Made by a program: the position numbers and the translations under genes. Of a stretch of DNA of 64,000 nt, positions 1 through 8,790 are shown piece after piece. Below the pieces are notes generated by a model. That model did no database searches. It saw only the letters and a program-made list of their open reading frames with translations, and was not told the origin of the DNA. Origin of the DNA: RYN-133 sp963708645 (GTDB taxonomy: Bacteria > Actinomycetota > Actinomycetes > Mycobacteriales > Jatrophihabitantaceae); contig CAVPTA010000007.1 of NCBI GenBank assembly GCA_963708645.1, positions 372,001 through 436,000 of the forward strand, read 5' to 3'. Position 1 is the first letter of the stretch. Each line of letters starts with the position of its first letter.

Positions 1-496
1 ACCCGACCAGCGCCATCACCCACGAGATCGCATAGGCGAACGCGAGCAGGATCAGGAAGCCCGCGACGGCATGGAGGACGTCGGTGCGGATCCGCCAGCC
101 GACGATCAGGCCGGTCACCGCCATGACGATCAGAGTGATCACGTTGTAACCGACATCGGCCGTCGTGCGGCCGACCAGCACTGCCGAGCGCGACATCGGC
201 AACGACCGGAATCGATCGATGATGCCCTTCTGGATGTCATCGGCCATTCCGGCGCCGGTGAACGTGGCGCCGAAGACGACGGTCTGGGCGAAGATGCCCG
301 GGATCAGGAACTCGCGGTACGACACACCCGGGGTGAAGGTGCTGATGGCGCTGCCGAACACGTAGGCGAACAGCAGGATGAACATGATCGGCGAGATCGT
401 GGTGAAGACCAGGATGTCGGGCACCCGCTTGATCTTGATCAGGTTGCGCTTGGCGACGATCGCACCGTCGACCGCGACCTTGACCGCGGCGTTCAT
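1..496 (-). CDS. ABC-2 type transporter permease, DrrB-like (partial, C-terminus outside window)
   Basis: The first 165 residues of an integral-membrane ABC-2 permease are readable from the ATG at 496 down to base 1; the rest lies beyond the window. After a short basic cytoplasmic start (NLIKIKRVPD) come a first membrane helix (ISPIMFILLFAYVFGSAI), the loop with YREFLIPGIF and the segment GIIDRFRSLPMSRSAVLVGR, all typical of the daunorubicin-resistance (DrrB) branch. The ATG overlaps the stop of the upstream ATPase gene by an ATGA junction, so the two are translationally coupled and form one exporter. The substrate cannot be told from sequence; known relatives export drugs, lipids or glycans. 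Confidence 0.88.
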   Translation of the reverse strand, partial: MNAAVKVAVDGAIVAKRNLIKIKRVPDILVFTTISPIMFILLFAYVFGSAISTFTPGVSYREFLIPGIFAQTVVFGATFTGAGMADDIQKGIIDRFRSLPMSRSAVLVGRTTADVGYNVITLIVMAVTGLIVGWRIRTDVLHAVAGFLILLAFAYAISWVMALVG

Positions 497-1533
497 CGAG
501 CTGCTCCGGCCGGCTCGCTCGGCGTCTGCTCGTCGCCGGTGCCCGCAGCCTTGTCATCCCCGCTACCAGCAGCCTTGCCGTCGTCGTCGTCGGTTTCGGC
601 GCGGTGGCCGGTCAGGGCGAGGAAGACGTCGTCGAGCGTCGGGCGCCGCAGCCCGATGTCGAGGATCGTGACGTGGGCGGTGTCGAGCTGCCGCAACGCC
701 TCGGTGAGCACGCCCGCGCCGCCACGCACCGGCGCGATCAGCCGCCGGGTGTGCTGATCGACATCGACCTCGCTGACTGCCACGCCGTCGAGCACGCCCT
801 TGGCGGGCGCGAGGTCGTCGACGGAGCCGACGACCACCTCGATGCGCTCGCCGCCGACCTGTGCTTTCAGCGCGTCGGAAGTGCCCTGCGCGATGCGCTT
901 GCCGTGGTCGATGACCAGGATGTCGTCGGCGAGCCGGTCGGCCTCTTCGAGGTACTGCGTCGTCAGCAACACGGTCGTGCCCGCGTCGACCAACTTCGTG
1001 ATCACCTCCCACATGTCGTTGCGGCTGCGCGGATCGAGCCCGGTGGTGGGCTCGTCCAGGAACAGCACAGGCGGGGTGGCCACGAGTGCGCCGGCAAGAT
1101 CGAGACGGCGACGCATGCCGCCGGAGTACGTCTTCACAGGGCGGTCGGCGGCGTCGGAGAGCGAAAACTGCTCGAGCAGTTCGTCGGACCTGGCTTTCGA
1201 GTGCCGCGGGTCGAGCCCGTACAGCCTCGCGACCATGTGCAGGTTCTCGTAGCCGGTCAGATATTCGTCGACCGCGGCGTACTGACCCGACACACCGATG
1301 TGCGCACGAACCTGACCGGCCTGCTTGCGCACGTCGTACCCGGCAACTTCTGCGGTGCCCCCGTCGGCATCGAGAAGCGTCGTCAGGATGCGCACCGCGG
1401 TCGTCTTGCCGGCCCCGTTGGGGCCGAGGACGGCGAGCACGCTGGCTTCGGGGACGGCCAGGTCGAGCCCGTCGAGCGCCCGAACCTTCCCGTAGATCTT
1501 GACGAGGCCGTTGGCCTGGACGACGTCGCTCAT
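493..1533 (-). CDS. ABC transporter ATP-binding protein, DrrA family
   Basis: ATPase subunit (346 aa) of the exporter completed by the downstream permease. Walker A GPNGAGKT is at residues 37-44, the signature YSGGMRRRLD at about 136-145, and Walker B LFLDEPTTGLD at about 157-167. The C-terminal third (roughly 230-320) is the accessory domain of DrrA-type ATPases. The last ~30 residues are an acidic, Asp/Lys/Ala-rich tail of low complexity. An in-frame GTG lies one codon upstream, but the ATG is preferred because GAGAGG sits six bases before it. DrrA-type systems export hydrophobic drugs or lipids; this one has no diagnostic neighbour. Confidence 0.93.
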   Translation of the reverse strand: MSDVVQANGLVKIYGKVRALDGLDLAVPEASVLAVLGPNGAGKTTAVRILTTLLDADGGTAEVAGYDVRKQAGQVRAHIGVSGQYAAVDEYLTGYENLHMVARLYGLDPRHSKARSDELLEQFSLSDAADRPVKTYSGGMRRRLDLAGALVATPPVLFLDEPTTGLDPRSRNDMWEVITKLVDAGTTVLLTTQYLEEADRLADDILVIDHGKRIAQGTSDALKAQVGGERIEVVVGSVDDLAPAKGVLDGVAVSEVDVDQHTRRLIAPVRGGAGVLTEALRQLDTAHVTILDIGLRRPTLDDVFLALTGHRAETDDDDGKAAGSGDDKAAGTGDEQTPSEPAGAAR

Positions 1534-1595
1534 CACGCACCTCTCGGTCGAACCCGAACCCTAGGAGACCGGGACGACAAGGAACAACGATTTGA

Positions 1596-2702
1596 TCAAG
1601 TGTTCGCCAAGGGCGCATCGAGCACCCGCCCTGCGGCGCCGTGGACGACTGCTGCGACTGCGCCGGACCTGTGGTCTGCCCGTTGCAGGTCGGCGCCCGT
1701 ACCGCGCCGCCACAGGTCGTTGACCAGCCGATGTACGAGGTCCGCGTCTCCGTTTCGCGCCAGCGCCGGACCGAGTTCGTCCAGCATCCGGTCGACCAGC
1801 TCGGCTGCCGGGCGCAGGGATGCCGTGTGCACGTCCACGAGCTCGCCGCTGAGCCCGAATCGAGCCGCCCGCCACGCCGCCGCGCGCAGCCGTTCCGGGA
1901 CGAGCTCGACCGGCTCTGCGTGCAGCGCAGTCTCGACCGCTGCACGGCACAACGCCGCGAGTCGCACCGAGTCGGCCACCTGCTGGCCGCTGTCGGCGAA
2001 GCGGAACTCGACCGTCGGGTACTTCGCCGACAATCGGACGTCGTAATAGATCATCGCGGGGTCGACTGCGGCGCCCGTGGCCACCGCTTCGCCGACGCGC
2101 CGGTCGTACTCGTCCGGGTCACCGAACCGCGCCGTCGGACCCGCGGTCGGCCAACGCCCCCACGCGATCGTGCGATAGCTGCAGTAGCCGGAATCGTGAC
2201 CGGCCCAGAACGGTGAGTTGGCGCTCATCGCAAGTAGCACCGCCGTCCAGCGCCGCACTCCGTCGATCGCGACAACGCCTTCGGCTCGCGAACCGACCGA
2301 CACATGGACATGCGTGCCGCAGGTGAGCTGGTCGGCCGCGACCAGCCCGTACTGCTGTTGCATGCGCGCGTAGCGCTCGTCGGGTGTCGGCTCGGGCAGC
2401 GTTGCGGACGGACTGCTGCCGAGGCCGGCGACGAGCACGCGTCGTTCACGCGCCGCGGTGACGAGCTCACTGCGCCGGTCGTGCAGGTCTGCGCCCAGCG
2501 CATCCAGATCGACCTGTGGTGCCGATGCGATCTCGGCCTGCTCGAGTTTGAGCTCGTGCTCGACGGAGGTCGTCGGGTCGGCCGCCAGCTCCTCCCCGAC
2601 CCGGGCCGGCCGACCGGCGCCGGTGAACAGCAGCAGCTCCTCCTCCACACCGACGGTGCGGCGACTGCGATCGGACGGGGCGCTGACAGGCGTCGAGATC
2701 AT
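1596..2702 (-). CDS. glutamate-cysteine ligase family 2 (YbdK-type carboxylate-amine ligase)
   Basis: A 368-residue protein of the GCS2 superfamily, ATP-dependent ligases that join a carboxylate to an amine, usually glutamate to cysteine. The family signature GVEEEL is at residues 18-23 and the metal/substrate motif CGTHVHV at 128-134; downstream come FWAGHDSGYCSYR and VEFRFADSG. Length and order match YbdK proteins. The true substrate is uncertain, since actinobacteria make mycothiol rather than glutathione and many YbdK members have only weak ligase activity. The start is ATG 2702; an in-frame GTG at 2711 is an alternative. It is convergent with nothing and divergent from ispE, with about 50 bp between starts. 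Confidence 0.85.
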   Translation of the reverse strand: MISTPVSAPSDRSRRTVGVEEELLLFTGAGRPARVGEELAADPTTSVEHELKLEQAEIASAPQVDLDALGADLHDRRSELVTAARERRVLVAGLGSSPSATLPEPTPDERYARMQQQYGLVAADQLTCGTHVHVSVGSRAEGVVAIDGVRRWTAVLLAMSANSPFWAGHDSGYCSYRTIAWGRWPTAGPTARFGDPDEYDRRVGEAVATGAAVDPAMIYYDVRLSAKYPTVEFRFADSGQQVADSVRLAALCRAAVETALHAEPVELVPERLRAAAWRAARFGLSGELVDVHTASLRPAAELVDRMLDELGPALARNGDADLVHRLVNDLWRRGTGADLQRADHRSGAVAAVVHGAAGRVLDAPLANT

Positions 2703-2750
2703 CGAGGTCACTGGGAAAGCCTGACACGGCCGTCGATACGATCGACCTCG

Positions 2751-3671
2751 ATGCCCGTCGTCGAGATCGCCGACGCGGTGCGCGTACGCGTACCAGCCAA
2801 GGTCAACCTGCACCTGTCCGTCGGCACCGCGCGCCCGGACGGTTTCCACGATCTGACGACCGTCTTCCAAGCTGTGAGCGTCTACGACGACGTCATCGCC
2901 CGCGGTGCCGACGGCATCCACCTGAAGACCGCCGGCCCCTACGCACGGGGCGTTCCCACCGACGGCGCGAACCTCGCGTGGCGCGCGGCGGAGCTGCTCG
3001 CCGCGCACACCGGCACGGCGGCCGACGTCCGGCTCGAGCTGCACAAGAACATTCCGCTCGCCGGTGGAATGGCCGGCGGGTCGGCCGACGCGGCGGCGAC
3101 CCTCGTCGCATGCGCCGCGCTGTGGCGCACGGGGACGTCGCGCACGCAGCTGGCGACGCTGGCCGCCGAGCTCGGCAGTGACGTCACGTTCCCGTTGACG
3201 GGGGGAACCGCGCTCGGGGTGGGTCGCGGCGAGCAGCTGACACCGGTGCTGGCCACCGGTGAGTACCACTGGGTGTTCGCGCTCGCCGACAACGGGCTGT
3301 CAACCGTCGATGTCTACCGCGAACTCGATCGGCTGCGGGCCGACGGGCAGGCTGCGGATCCGATCGGGGGCGCTGACGAGATGCTCGACGCGCTGCGCGC
3401 CGGCGATTGCGGTCGCGTGGCCGACGCGCTCGGCAACGACCTGCAACCCGCCGCCCTGTCACTGCGTCCCGAACTCGGCGAGGTCCTCGCGACCGGAGTG
3501 GAACTCGGGGCGCTGGGCGGAATCGTGTCGGGGTCAGGCCCGACGTGCGCGTTCCTCTGCGCGCACGCCGACGCCGCCCAAGATCTCGCAGTCGAACTCG
3601 ACCGGGCGCGCGTCTGCGCCGCGACCCAGGTCGCGACTGCGCCCGCTCCTGGTGCGCGAATCACCGGCTGA
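2751..3671 (+). CDS. ispE: 4-diphosphocytidyl-2-C-methyl-D-erythritol kinase
   Basis: IspE phosphorylates the 2-hydroxyl of CDP-methylerythritol with ATP, the fourth step of the MEP isoprenoid pathway, in the cytoplasm. The 306-residue protein has the N-terminal PAKVNLHL (15-22) with the catalytic Lys/Asn region, the GHMP phosphate loop PLAGGMAGGSADAA (102-115) and a late glycine-rich GGIVSGSGPTCAF. Its start ATG follows a 48-bp divergent gap. Its TGA overlaps the next gene's ATG by one base (TGATG), so it is cotranscribed and probably coupled with the ABC-F gene. In many actinobacteria ispE directly follows ksgA; here ksgA lies 11 kb away on the other strand. Confidence 0.96.
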   Translation: MPVVEIADAVRVRVPAKVNLHLSVGTARPDGFHDLTTVFQAVSVYDDVIARGADGIHLKTAGPYARGVPTDGANLAWRAAELLAAHTGTAADVRLELHKNIPLAGGMAGGSADAAATLVACAALWRTGTSRTQLATLAAELGSDVTFPLTGGTALGVGRGEQLTPVLATGEYHWVFALADNGLSTVDVYRELDRLRADGQAADPIGGADEMLDALRAGDCGRVADALGNDLQPAALSLRPELGEVLATGVELGALGGIVSGSGPTCAFLCAHADAAQDLAVELDRARVCAATQVATAPAPGARITG

Positions 3672-5413
3672 TGGCGAACCTGGTCAACCTCGAAGCGGTC
3701 GGCAAGTCCTACGGGACGACGACCGTGTTCGATGACGTGTCGCTCGGAGTCGCGGCGGCCGAACGGGTCGGCGTGGTCGGGCGCAACGGCGGCGGCAAGA
3801 CGACGCTGCTACGCATGATCATCGGCACCGAAACACCCGACACCGGTCGGGTGACGCTGACCAGCGGTACCCGCATCGCCTATGTCGACCAGCGCGGCAT
3901 GCTGCCCGACGCCACCGTGCGATCGATCGTGGTCGGCGACGGCGCCGAGCACGAATGGGCCGGCGATGCCGAGGTGCGTTCGGTACTGACCGGTCTGGGA
4001 CTGGCCGACTTGGGACTCGAGGCCGAAGCCGCCACTCTGTCCGGCGGCGAGCGGCGCCGCGTCGCGCTGGCGGCGGCTCTCGTCCAGCAGGCCGACCTAC
4101 TCGTGCTCGACGAGCCGACCAACCACCTCGATGTCGAAGGTGTGACGTGGCTGGCCGCCTACCTGACCGCCCGACGCGGCGCTCTGCTCGTCGTCACCCA
4201 CGACCGGTGGTTCCTCGATGCGGTCGTGTCCCGGACGTGGGAGGTCGCCGACACCACCGTGCGGCAGTACGACGGTGGCTACGCCGCCTACGTCCTCGCA
4301 CGCGCCGAACGGGCGCGGCAGGCGTCGGCGACCGAGGCCAGGCGGCAGAACCTGCTTCGCAAGGAGCTGGCCTGGTTACGCCGCGGCGCACCTGCACGCA
4401 CGTCCAAGCCGCGGTTCCGGATCGAGGCCGCCGAGGCGTTGATCGCGGACGAGCCGACCGCACGGTCGTCGGTAGAGCTGCGGGCGCTCTCGCAGCGCCG
4501 GCTCGGCCGCTCGGTCTACGAACTGGACGATGTCACGATGCGCGTGGGCGAGCGCACGCTGCTCGACCACGTCAGCTGGCACGTCGGGCCCGGCGACCGG
4601 GTCGGCGTCATCGGCGTCAACGGCTCGGGCAAGACGCACCTGCTCCGGCTGCTGGCTGGCGAGTTGCTCCCGTCGGCTGGGCGCGTGCAGATCGGGCAGA
4701 CCGTGCACGCCGGCTATCTCTCGCAAGAGGTCGCCGAGCTGCCGTCCGAGCTGCGGGTGCTCGAAGCAGTGCAGCAGGTGCGCGAGCGCGCCGAGCTCGG
4801 CGGGGTCGAGCTCACCGCCGGTCAGCTGGCCGAGCGGTTCGGCTTCGGCAACGACAAGCAATGGACGCCGGTAGCCGACCTGTCCGGCGGGGAACGCCGC
4901 CGCCTGCAACTGTTGCGCCTGCTGCTGGCGCAGCCGAACGTCTTGTTGCTGGACGAACCCACCAACGACCTCGACACCGACACGCTCACCGCACTCGAGG
5001 ACCTGCTCGACTCGTGGCCCGGAACGCTCGTCGTCGTGAGCCACGACCGCTATCTGATCGAGCGGGTGTGCGATACGACCGTCGCTTTGCTCGGTGACGG
5101 CTCCGTTGCTGCGCTGCCGGGCGGGATCGACGAGTACCTCACGCTGCGCGCCAGCTCGAAGGAGTCGAAGCAGGCCGAGGCAAAGGAGGATCGCCGTACG
5201 AACAAAGGCGATTCGCGCGCAGCCCGCAAAGAACTCGCACGACTCGAACGCCGCGTTGCACAGCTGGAGACCCGCGAGGCGGCCCTGCACGACGAACTGG
5301 CGACGCATGCGACCGACTTCGCGAAGGTCGCCACCTTGAATGACCAGTTGCGCACGGTAGTCGCTGAGCGCGAGGCCGCCGAGGAAGAGTGGCTCGCGCT
5401 CGCCGACGAATGA
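3671..5413 (+). CDS. ABC-F family ATPase (Uup/EttA-like)
   Basis: A soluble protein (580 aa) with two ABC domains and no membrane segment, as in ABC-F ribosome-associated factors. Domain 1: Walker A GRNGGGKT (37-44), signature LSGGERRRVAL, Walker B LLVLDEPTNHLD. Domain 2: Walker A GVNGSGKT (315-322), signature LSGGERRRLQL, Walker B VLLLDEPTNDLD. A linker rich in Arg and Lys joins them. The C-terminus (about 490-580) is a charged, Ala/Glu/Lys-rich coiled coil like the DNA- or ribosome-binding tail of Uup. It sits directly behind ispE. The mycobacterial counterpart is the ispE-linked 'macrolide ABC transporter'. Its role in translation or antibiotic protection is inferred from the family. Confidence 0.93.
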   Translation: MANLVNLEAVGKSYGTTTVFDDVSLGVAAAERVGVVGRNGGGKTTLLRMIIGTETPDTGRVTLTSGTRIAYVDQRGMLPDATVRSIVVGDGAEHEWAGDAEVRSVLTGLGLADLGLEAEAATLSGGERRRVALAAALVQQADLLVLDEPTNHLDVEGVTWLAAYLTARRGALLVVTHDRWFLDAVVSRTWEVADTTVRQYDGGYAAYVLARAERARQASATEARRQNLLRKELAWLRRGAPARTSKPRFRIEAAEALIADEPTARSSVELRALSQRRLGRSVYELDDVTMRVGERTLLDHVSWHVGPGDRVGVIGVNGSGKTHLLRLLAGELLPSAGRVQIGQTVHAGYLSQEVAELPSELRVLEAVQQVRERAELGGVELTAGQLAERFGFGNDKQWTPVADLSGGERRRLQLLRLLLAQPNVLLLDEPTNDLDTDTLTALEDLLDSWPGTLVVVSHDRYLIERVCDTTVALLGDGSVAALPGGIDEYLTLRASSKESKQAEAKEDRRTNKGDSRAARKELARLERRVAQLETREAALHDELATHATDFAKVATLNDQLRTVVAEREAAEEEWLALADE

Positions 5414-5422
5414 GCCACGCTG

Positions 5423-6190
5423 TCAGTGCGGGGCCACCCGGCTCCAGAGCACGCCGAGCGCGAAGTCGGTATCGGAATCGACGAGGCTGCGCACGAACGC
5501 CGCTGCGACGACCTCGTCTTGATGCACGCCGAGCCGATCTTGGGTGCGTCGCCACTTCGCCGCGGTCCGTCGCGCCGCCGCACCGACGACGGGCGTAACG
5601 ACTTCGGCGGTGTAGCGCGCCCGCTTGACTGCTTTGCGGGCGCGGTGCAGTGCGGCGTCACGCTGCGGGTCGTCGGGATCCAACCGCTCGGCTTTACGCA
5701 GCCGGCGTCGGGCGGTGCGCTCTGCCGCCTGGAGGTAGTCGGCCACGTCCTGCTGCGGTTCGCAGTCGATCCCGGCGGCAACCACGGACGCGAGCAGGCG
5801 CTCGTGGCGTTGCGTCACGAGACTTCGCTGCAGCGCGCGTCGAGCCCGTCGTTCGCGAGCTGCGAGCTCGGCGGCGACGCTGCGCGCGGTGGCATCGGCG
5901 TCGACCTCGGCCGGCAGCGCATCGAGGTACCCGACCAGGTGATCGCGCAACACCTGGTGGTCGCGCACGTCGCCGAGCAGGCCTGCGTACCAGGCGAGGT
6001 CTGCGTCGAGCCGCGCCGTGGCGGCCGTGTCGAAGCAGTCGGCGAACACCCGGAGCACGGTGCGGAAGCGCCGCACGGCCACGCGCGTGTCGTGCACGTT
6101 CTCACCGTCGTAGATGGTGTGCGGCTCGCGGGTCAGCACATCACGTTGCTCGTCGAGATACGCATCGATCGCCTCGGCTACGTCGTCCAT
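5423..6190 (-). CDS. CHAD domain protein
   Basis: A 255-residue alpha-helical protein of the CHAD family (conserved histidine alpha-helical domain), which binds inorganic polyphosphate. The helical repeat signature is seen as VHDTRVAVRRFRTVLRVF near residue 32 and again as RDAALHRARKAVKRARYTAE near residue 180, both with the conserved His and clustered Arg/Lys. No CYTH triphosphatase domain is attached. The ATG lies inside the 3' end of the TetR gene, giving a 13-bp overlap, so it is cotranscribed with that regulator. It ends 9 bp from the stop of the convergent ABC-F gene. Confidence 0.87.
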   Translation of the reverse strand: MDDVAEAIDAYLDEQRDVLTREPHTIYDGENVHDTRVAVRRFRTVLRVFADCFDTAATARLDADLAWYAGLLGDVRDHQVLRDHLVGYLDALPAEVDADATARSVAAELAARERRARRALQRSLVTQRHERLLASVVAAGIDCEPQQDVADYLQAAERTARRRLRKAERLDPDDPQRDAALHRARKAVKRARYTAEVVTPVVGAAARRTAAKWRRTQDRLGVHQDEVVAAAFVRSLVDSDTDFALGVLWSRVAPH

Positions 6191-6822
6191 TCCGCTCCGC
6201 GGTGCTGGATGCGGGGCTCGGGTTCCAGGTGCGCGAGGCCGTTCCAACCCAGATTCACCAGGTGCGCGGCAACCTCCTCGCGTGGCGGCTGGCGTTCTTC
6301 GAGCCACCACTGCCCGGTCAGCGCGACCATGCCGACCAGCATCTGCGCGTACATGGGCGCTAGTTCGGTGCGCATCTCGCGGGCGGCGAACTCGCGCGCC
6401 ATGATGTGCTCGACCTGGCTCGCGATGTCGTTGAGCAACGACGAGAACGTGCCGGACGAACCCGCGACCGGCGAATCGCGCGACAGGATCCGGAAGCCGT
6501 CGGTCTCTTCCTCGATGTAGGTCAACAGTGCCAGCGCGGCCCGCTCGACGAGCTGGTGCGGATGCCCTGCGCTGAGGGCACTCGTGAGCCGGTCGAGCAG
6601 GTCGCTCATCTCGCGGTCGACGACGACGGCATACAGGCCTTCCTTGCCGCCGAAGTGCTCGTAGACGACCGGTTTCGACACGCCGGCCCGCGAGGCGATC
6701 TCTTCGATCGAGGTCGCCTCGAAACCCTTCTCGGCGAACAGCGTGCGGCCCACGTCGAGCAGTTGCTCACGCCGCTCGCGCCCGGTCATTCGCACCCGGG
6801 GTCTGCCATTGGTGTCGGTCAT
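6178..6822 (-). CDS. TetR family transcriptional regulator
   Basis: A 214-residue TetR regulator. The helix-turn-helix covers about residues 13-60 and contains LFAEKGFEATSIEEIASRAGVSKPVVYEHFGGKE split over its helices; the remainder is the all-helical ligand-binding and dimerisation domain. It is read divergently from kynA with only 17 bp between the start codons, and it overlaps the downstream CHAD gene. The position suggests that it controls itself and the kynA-kynU operon; the ligand, possibly a kynurenine-pathway intermediate or something unrelated, is unknown. Confidence 0.9.
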   Translation of the reverse strand: MTDTNGRPRVRMTGRERREQLLDVGRTLFAEKGFEATSIEEIASRAGVSKPVVYEHFGGKEGLYAVVVDREMSDLLDRLTSALSAGHPHQLVERAALALLTYIEEETDGFRILSRDSPVAGSSGTFSSLLNDIASQVEHIMAREFAAREMRTELAPMYAQMLVGMVALTGQWWLEERQPPREEVAAHLVNLGWNGLAHLEPEPRIQHRGAEWTT

Positions 6823-6839
6823 CAGGCAATCATGGTCTT
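6823..6839. promoter_or_regulatory. 17-bp divergent spacer between TetR gene and kynA
   Basis: Only 17 bases separate the start codons of the TetR gene (6822, minus strand) and kynA (6840, plus strand). There is no room for two conventional promoters and Shine-Dalgarno sites, and none is visible before either start. Either both mRNAs are leaderless, or the promoter of each gene lies within the other's 5' coding region. No clear palindrome fits inside the spacer. Any TetR operator would have to overlap both transcription starts. Confidence 0.45.
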
Positions 6840-7565
6840 ATGAGCGACACTCGTGGAGCGAGCCGGGGCACTGCAGCGACGTCACCGCCCGGAACCGTCA
6901 CCTACGGCAGCTACCTGTGCCTGGACGAATTGCTGGCCTGCCAACGTCCTGCCACGGCCGAGCACGACGAGATGCTGTTCGTGATCGTGCACCAGGTCTA
7001 CGAGCTGTGGTTCAAGCAGATCCTGCATGAGACCGCGCTTCTGCAGCGTCGCCTCGAAGACCACAACGGGTCTGGTGCGCTGCATACGGCACGGCGAATC
7101 GCCAAGATCCTGAAGACGATCGTCGGCCAGCTCGACGTCCTCGAGACCATGACGCCGAAGCAATTCGCATCGTTCCGTCCGGAGTTGGGTTCGGCGAGCG
7201 GTTTCCAGTCGAACCAGTTCCGTGTCATCGAGGCGACGTTGGGCCGGCGCGAGTTCGACAGCGTCGACGACCCGCAATTGCGAGCCGCCCTCGCCCGTCC
7301 GAGCGTGTACGACTCGCTGCTGACCTATCTGGACGGCGCCGAATTGCGCGAGGTCTATGCCGAGGAGGGCGAGGCGGCCGAGGTGTGCGAGGCGCTGGTC
7401 GACATCGACGAGGGCATCCAGGAATGGCGCTACCGCCACGTGATGATGGTGCAGCGCATCATCGGCGACCGCATGGGCACCGGCGGGTCGAGCGGATCGT
7501 CCTACCTGCGGTCGACCCTGTTCCGCCCGGCGTTCCCCGAGCTGTGGGAGGTGCGCGGTGGCTGA
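6840..7565 (+). CDS. kynA: tryptophan 2,3-dioxygenase
   Basis: A haem dioxygenase that opens the indole ring of L-tryptophan with O2 to give N-formyl-L-kynurenine. The 241-residue protein shows the distal-side VHQVYELWFKQ (His51 and the substrate-contacting Tyr/Phe), the region GFQSNQFR, the probable proximal haem ligand His200 in EWRYRHVMMVQ, and the signature GTGGSSGSSYL (213-223). The length is normal for bacterial TDO. No Shine-Dalgarno precedes the ATG, which suggests leaderless translation. Its stop overlaps the kynU start by 8 bp, so the two are one operon. No obvious kynurenine formamidase gene accompanies them. Confidence 0.95.
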   Translation: MSDTRGASRGTAATSPPGTVTYGSYLCLDELLACQRPATAEHDEMLFVIVHQVYELWFKQILHETALLQRRLEDHNGSGALHTARRIAKILKTIVGQLDVLETMTPKQFASFRPELGSASGFQSNQFRVIEATLGRREFDSVDDPQLRAALARPSVYDSLLTYLDGAELREVYAEEGEAAEVCEALVDIDEGIQEWRYRHVMMVQRIIGDRMGTGGSSGSSYLRSTLFRPAFPELWEVRGG

Positions 7566-8787
7566 CCTGACACGCGAGACGGCGCTTCGCCTCGATGCCG
7601 ACGACCCGCTGGCGGAGATCAAGTCACGATTCGCCTTGCCCGACAAGGTGATCTACTTCGACGGCAACTCACTCGGCGCACTGCCCGCCGACGTCCCGGC
7701 CGCGCTCGATGACGCGGTGCGCCGACAGTGGGGCACCGACCTGATCACGTCGTGGAACAGCAACGGGTGGTGGACTCTGCCGGGACGCGTGGGCGACCGG
7801 ATCGGCGCGCTGGTCGGCGCGGCACCGGGGCAGGTCATGTGCGGTGACTCGACCAGCGTGCAGCTGTTCCAGGCACTCGTCGCGCTGGCTCGGTTGCGTC
7901 CCAACCGGCGCACCCTGATCACCGATGCCGGCGGCTTCCCGACCGATCAGTACCTCGCCGAATCCGTTGCCCGGATGCTCGATCTGCGGCTGCTGCGGGT
8001 TAGCCCGGACGCCGTCGACACGGTCATCGGCGAGGACACCGCGGTCGTCGCGCTCGGCGGCGTCGACTACCGCACGGGCGAACTCTGCGACGCCGCGGCA
8101 ATCACCAAGGTGATCCACGAGCACGGCGCGCTCGCGCTGTGGGATCTGGCCCATGTCGCCGGCGTGGCCCCGTTCGACCTCGACGGCCTGGACGCCGACG
8201 CGGCGGTGGGCTGCTCGTACAAGTACCTCAACGGCGGCCCCGGCGCTCCGGCCTGGATCTACCTGCCGCACCGCCACCAGCAGGCCGCCGACCTGCCCCT
8301 CACCGGCTGGCACGCGCATGCCAACCCGTTCGCTCTCGACGACACGTTCACACCGGCGGCCGGCATCGAACGAGCCCGCATCGGTACGCCGCACCTGCTG
8401 TCGATGCTCGCGCTCGACACGGCGCTCGACGTGTTCGATGACGCTCCGATCGACGCCGTCCGGACCAAGTCGCTACAGCTGACGCAACTGGTGATCGACT
8501 ACGTCGACGCGTACCTGCCTGACGTCGACGTCGTCACGCCGCGTGGAGCCGCGCAGCGCGGCGGGCAGGTGGCGCTACGGCATCGCGATGCGTACGCGAT
8601 CGTGCAGGCACTGATCGCGCGGGGTGTCATCGGCGACTTCCGCGAACCCGATGTCATCCGGCTCGGATTCGCACCGCTGTACCTCAGTCACGCCGACGTC
8701 TGGGACGGGTGCGAGATCCTGCGCGAGGTGCTCGAGTCGGGCGCGTACCGCGATCCGGCCTTCGCCGAACGGCACACGGTCACCTGA
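7558..8787 (+). CDS. kynU: kynureninase
   Basis: A PLP enzyme that hydrolyses L-kynurenine to anthranilate and L-alanine (or 3-hydroxykynurenine to 3-hydroxyanthranilate). It has 409 residues with the N-terminal FPLPDKVIYFDGNSLG-like segment (here RFALPDKVIYFDGNSLG), the PLP-contacting WDLAHVAGVAPFDL, and the Schiff-base lysine Lys222 in GCSYKYLNGGPG. The start is GTG, 8 bp inside the end of kynA, so translation is coupled. No kynurenine monooxygenase or 3-hydroxyanthranilate dioxygenase is in the window, so anthranilate is the likely product. The CoA-ligase cluster at 51-56 kb could consume it. Confidence 0.95.
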   Translation: MADLTRETALRLDADDPLAEIKSRFALPDKVIYFDGNSLGALPADVPAALDDAVRRQWGTDLITSWNSNGWWTLPGRVGDRIGALVGAAPGQVMCGDSTSVQLFQALVALARLRPNRRTLITDAGGFPTDQYLAESVARMLDLRLLRVSPDAVDTVIGEDTAVVALGGVDYRTGELCDAAAITKVIHEHGALALWDLAHVAGVAPFDLDGLDADAAVGCSYKYLNGGPGAPAWIYLPHRHQQAADLPLTGWHAHANPFALDDTFTPAAGIERARIGTPHLLSMLALDTALDVFDDAPIDAVRTKSLQLTQLVIDYVDAYLPDVDVVTPRGAAQRGGQVALRHRDAYAIVQALIARGVIGDFREPDVIRLGFAPLYLSHADVWDGCEILREVLESGAYRDPAFAERHTVT

Positions 8788-8790
8788 GCG

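Noticed and set aside
604..2046. Long open frame on the plus strand over the exporter and ligase genes
   Set aside because: It covers two convincing minus-strand genes and has no domain or start signal.
1596..3269. N-terminal extension of the GCS2-type ligase across the start of ispE
   Set aside because: The added sequence is antisense to ispE and the family starts near GVEEEL, a few codons after 2702.
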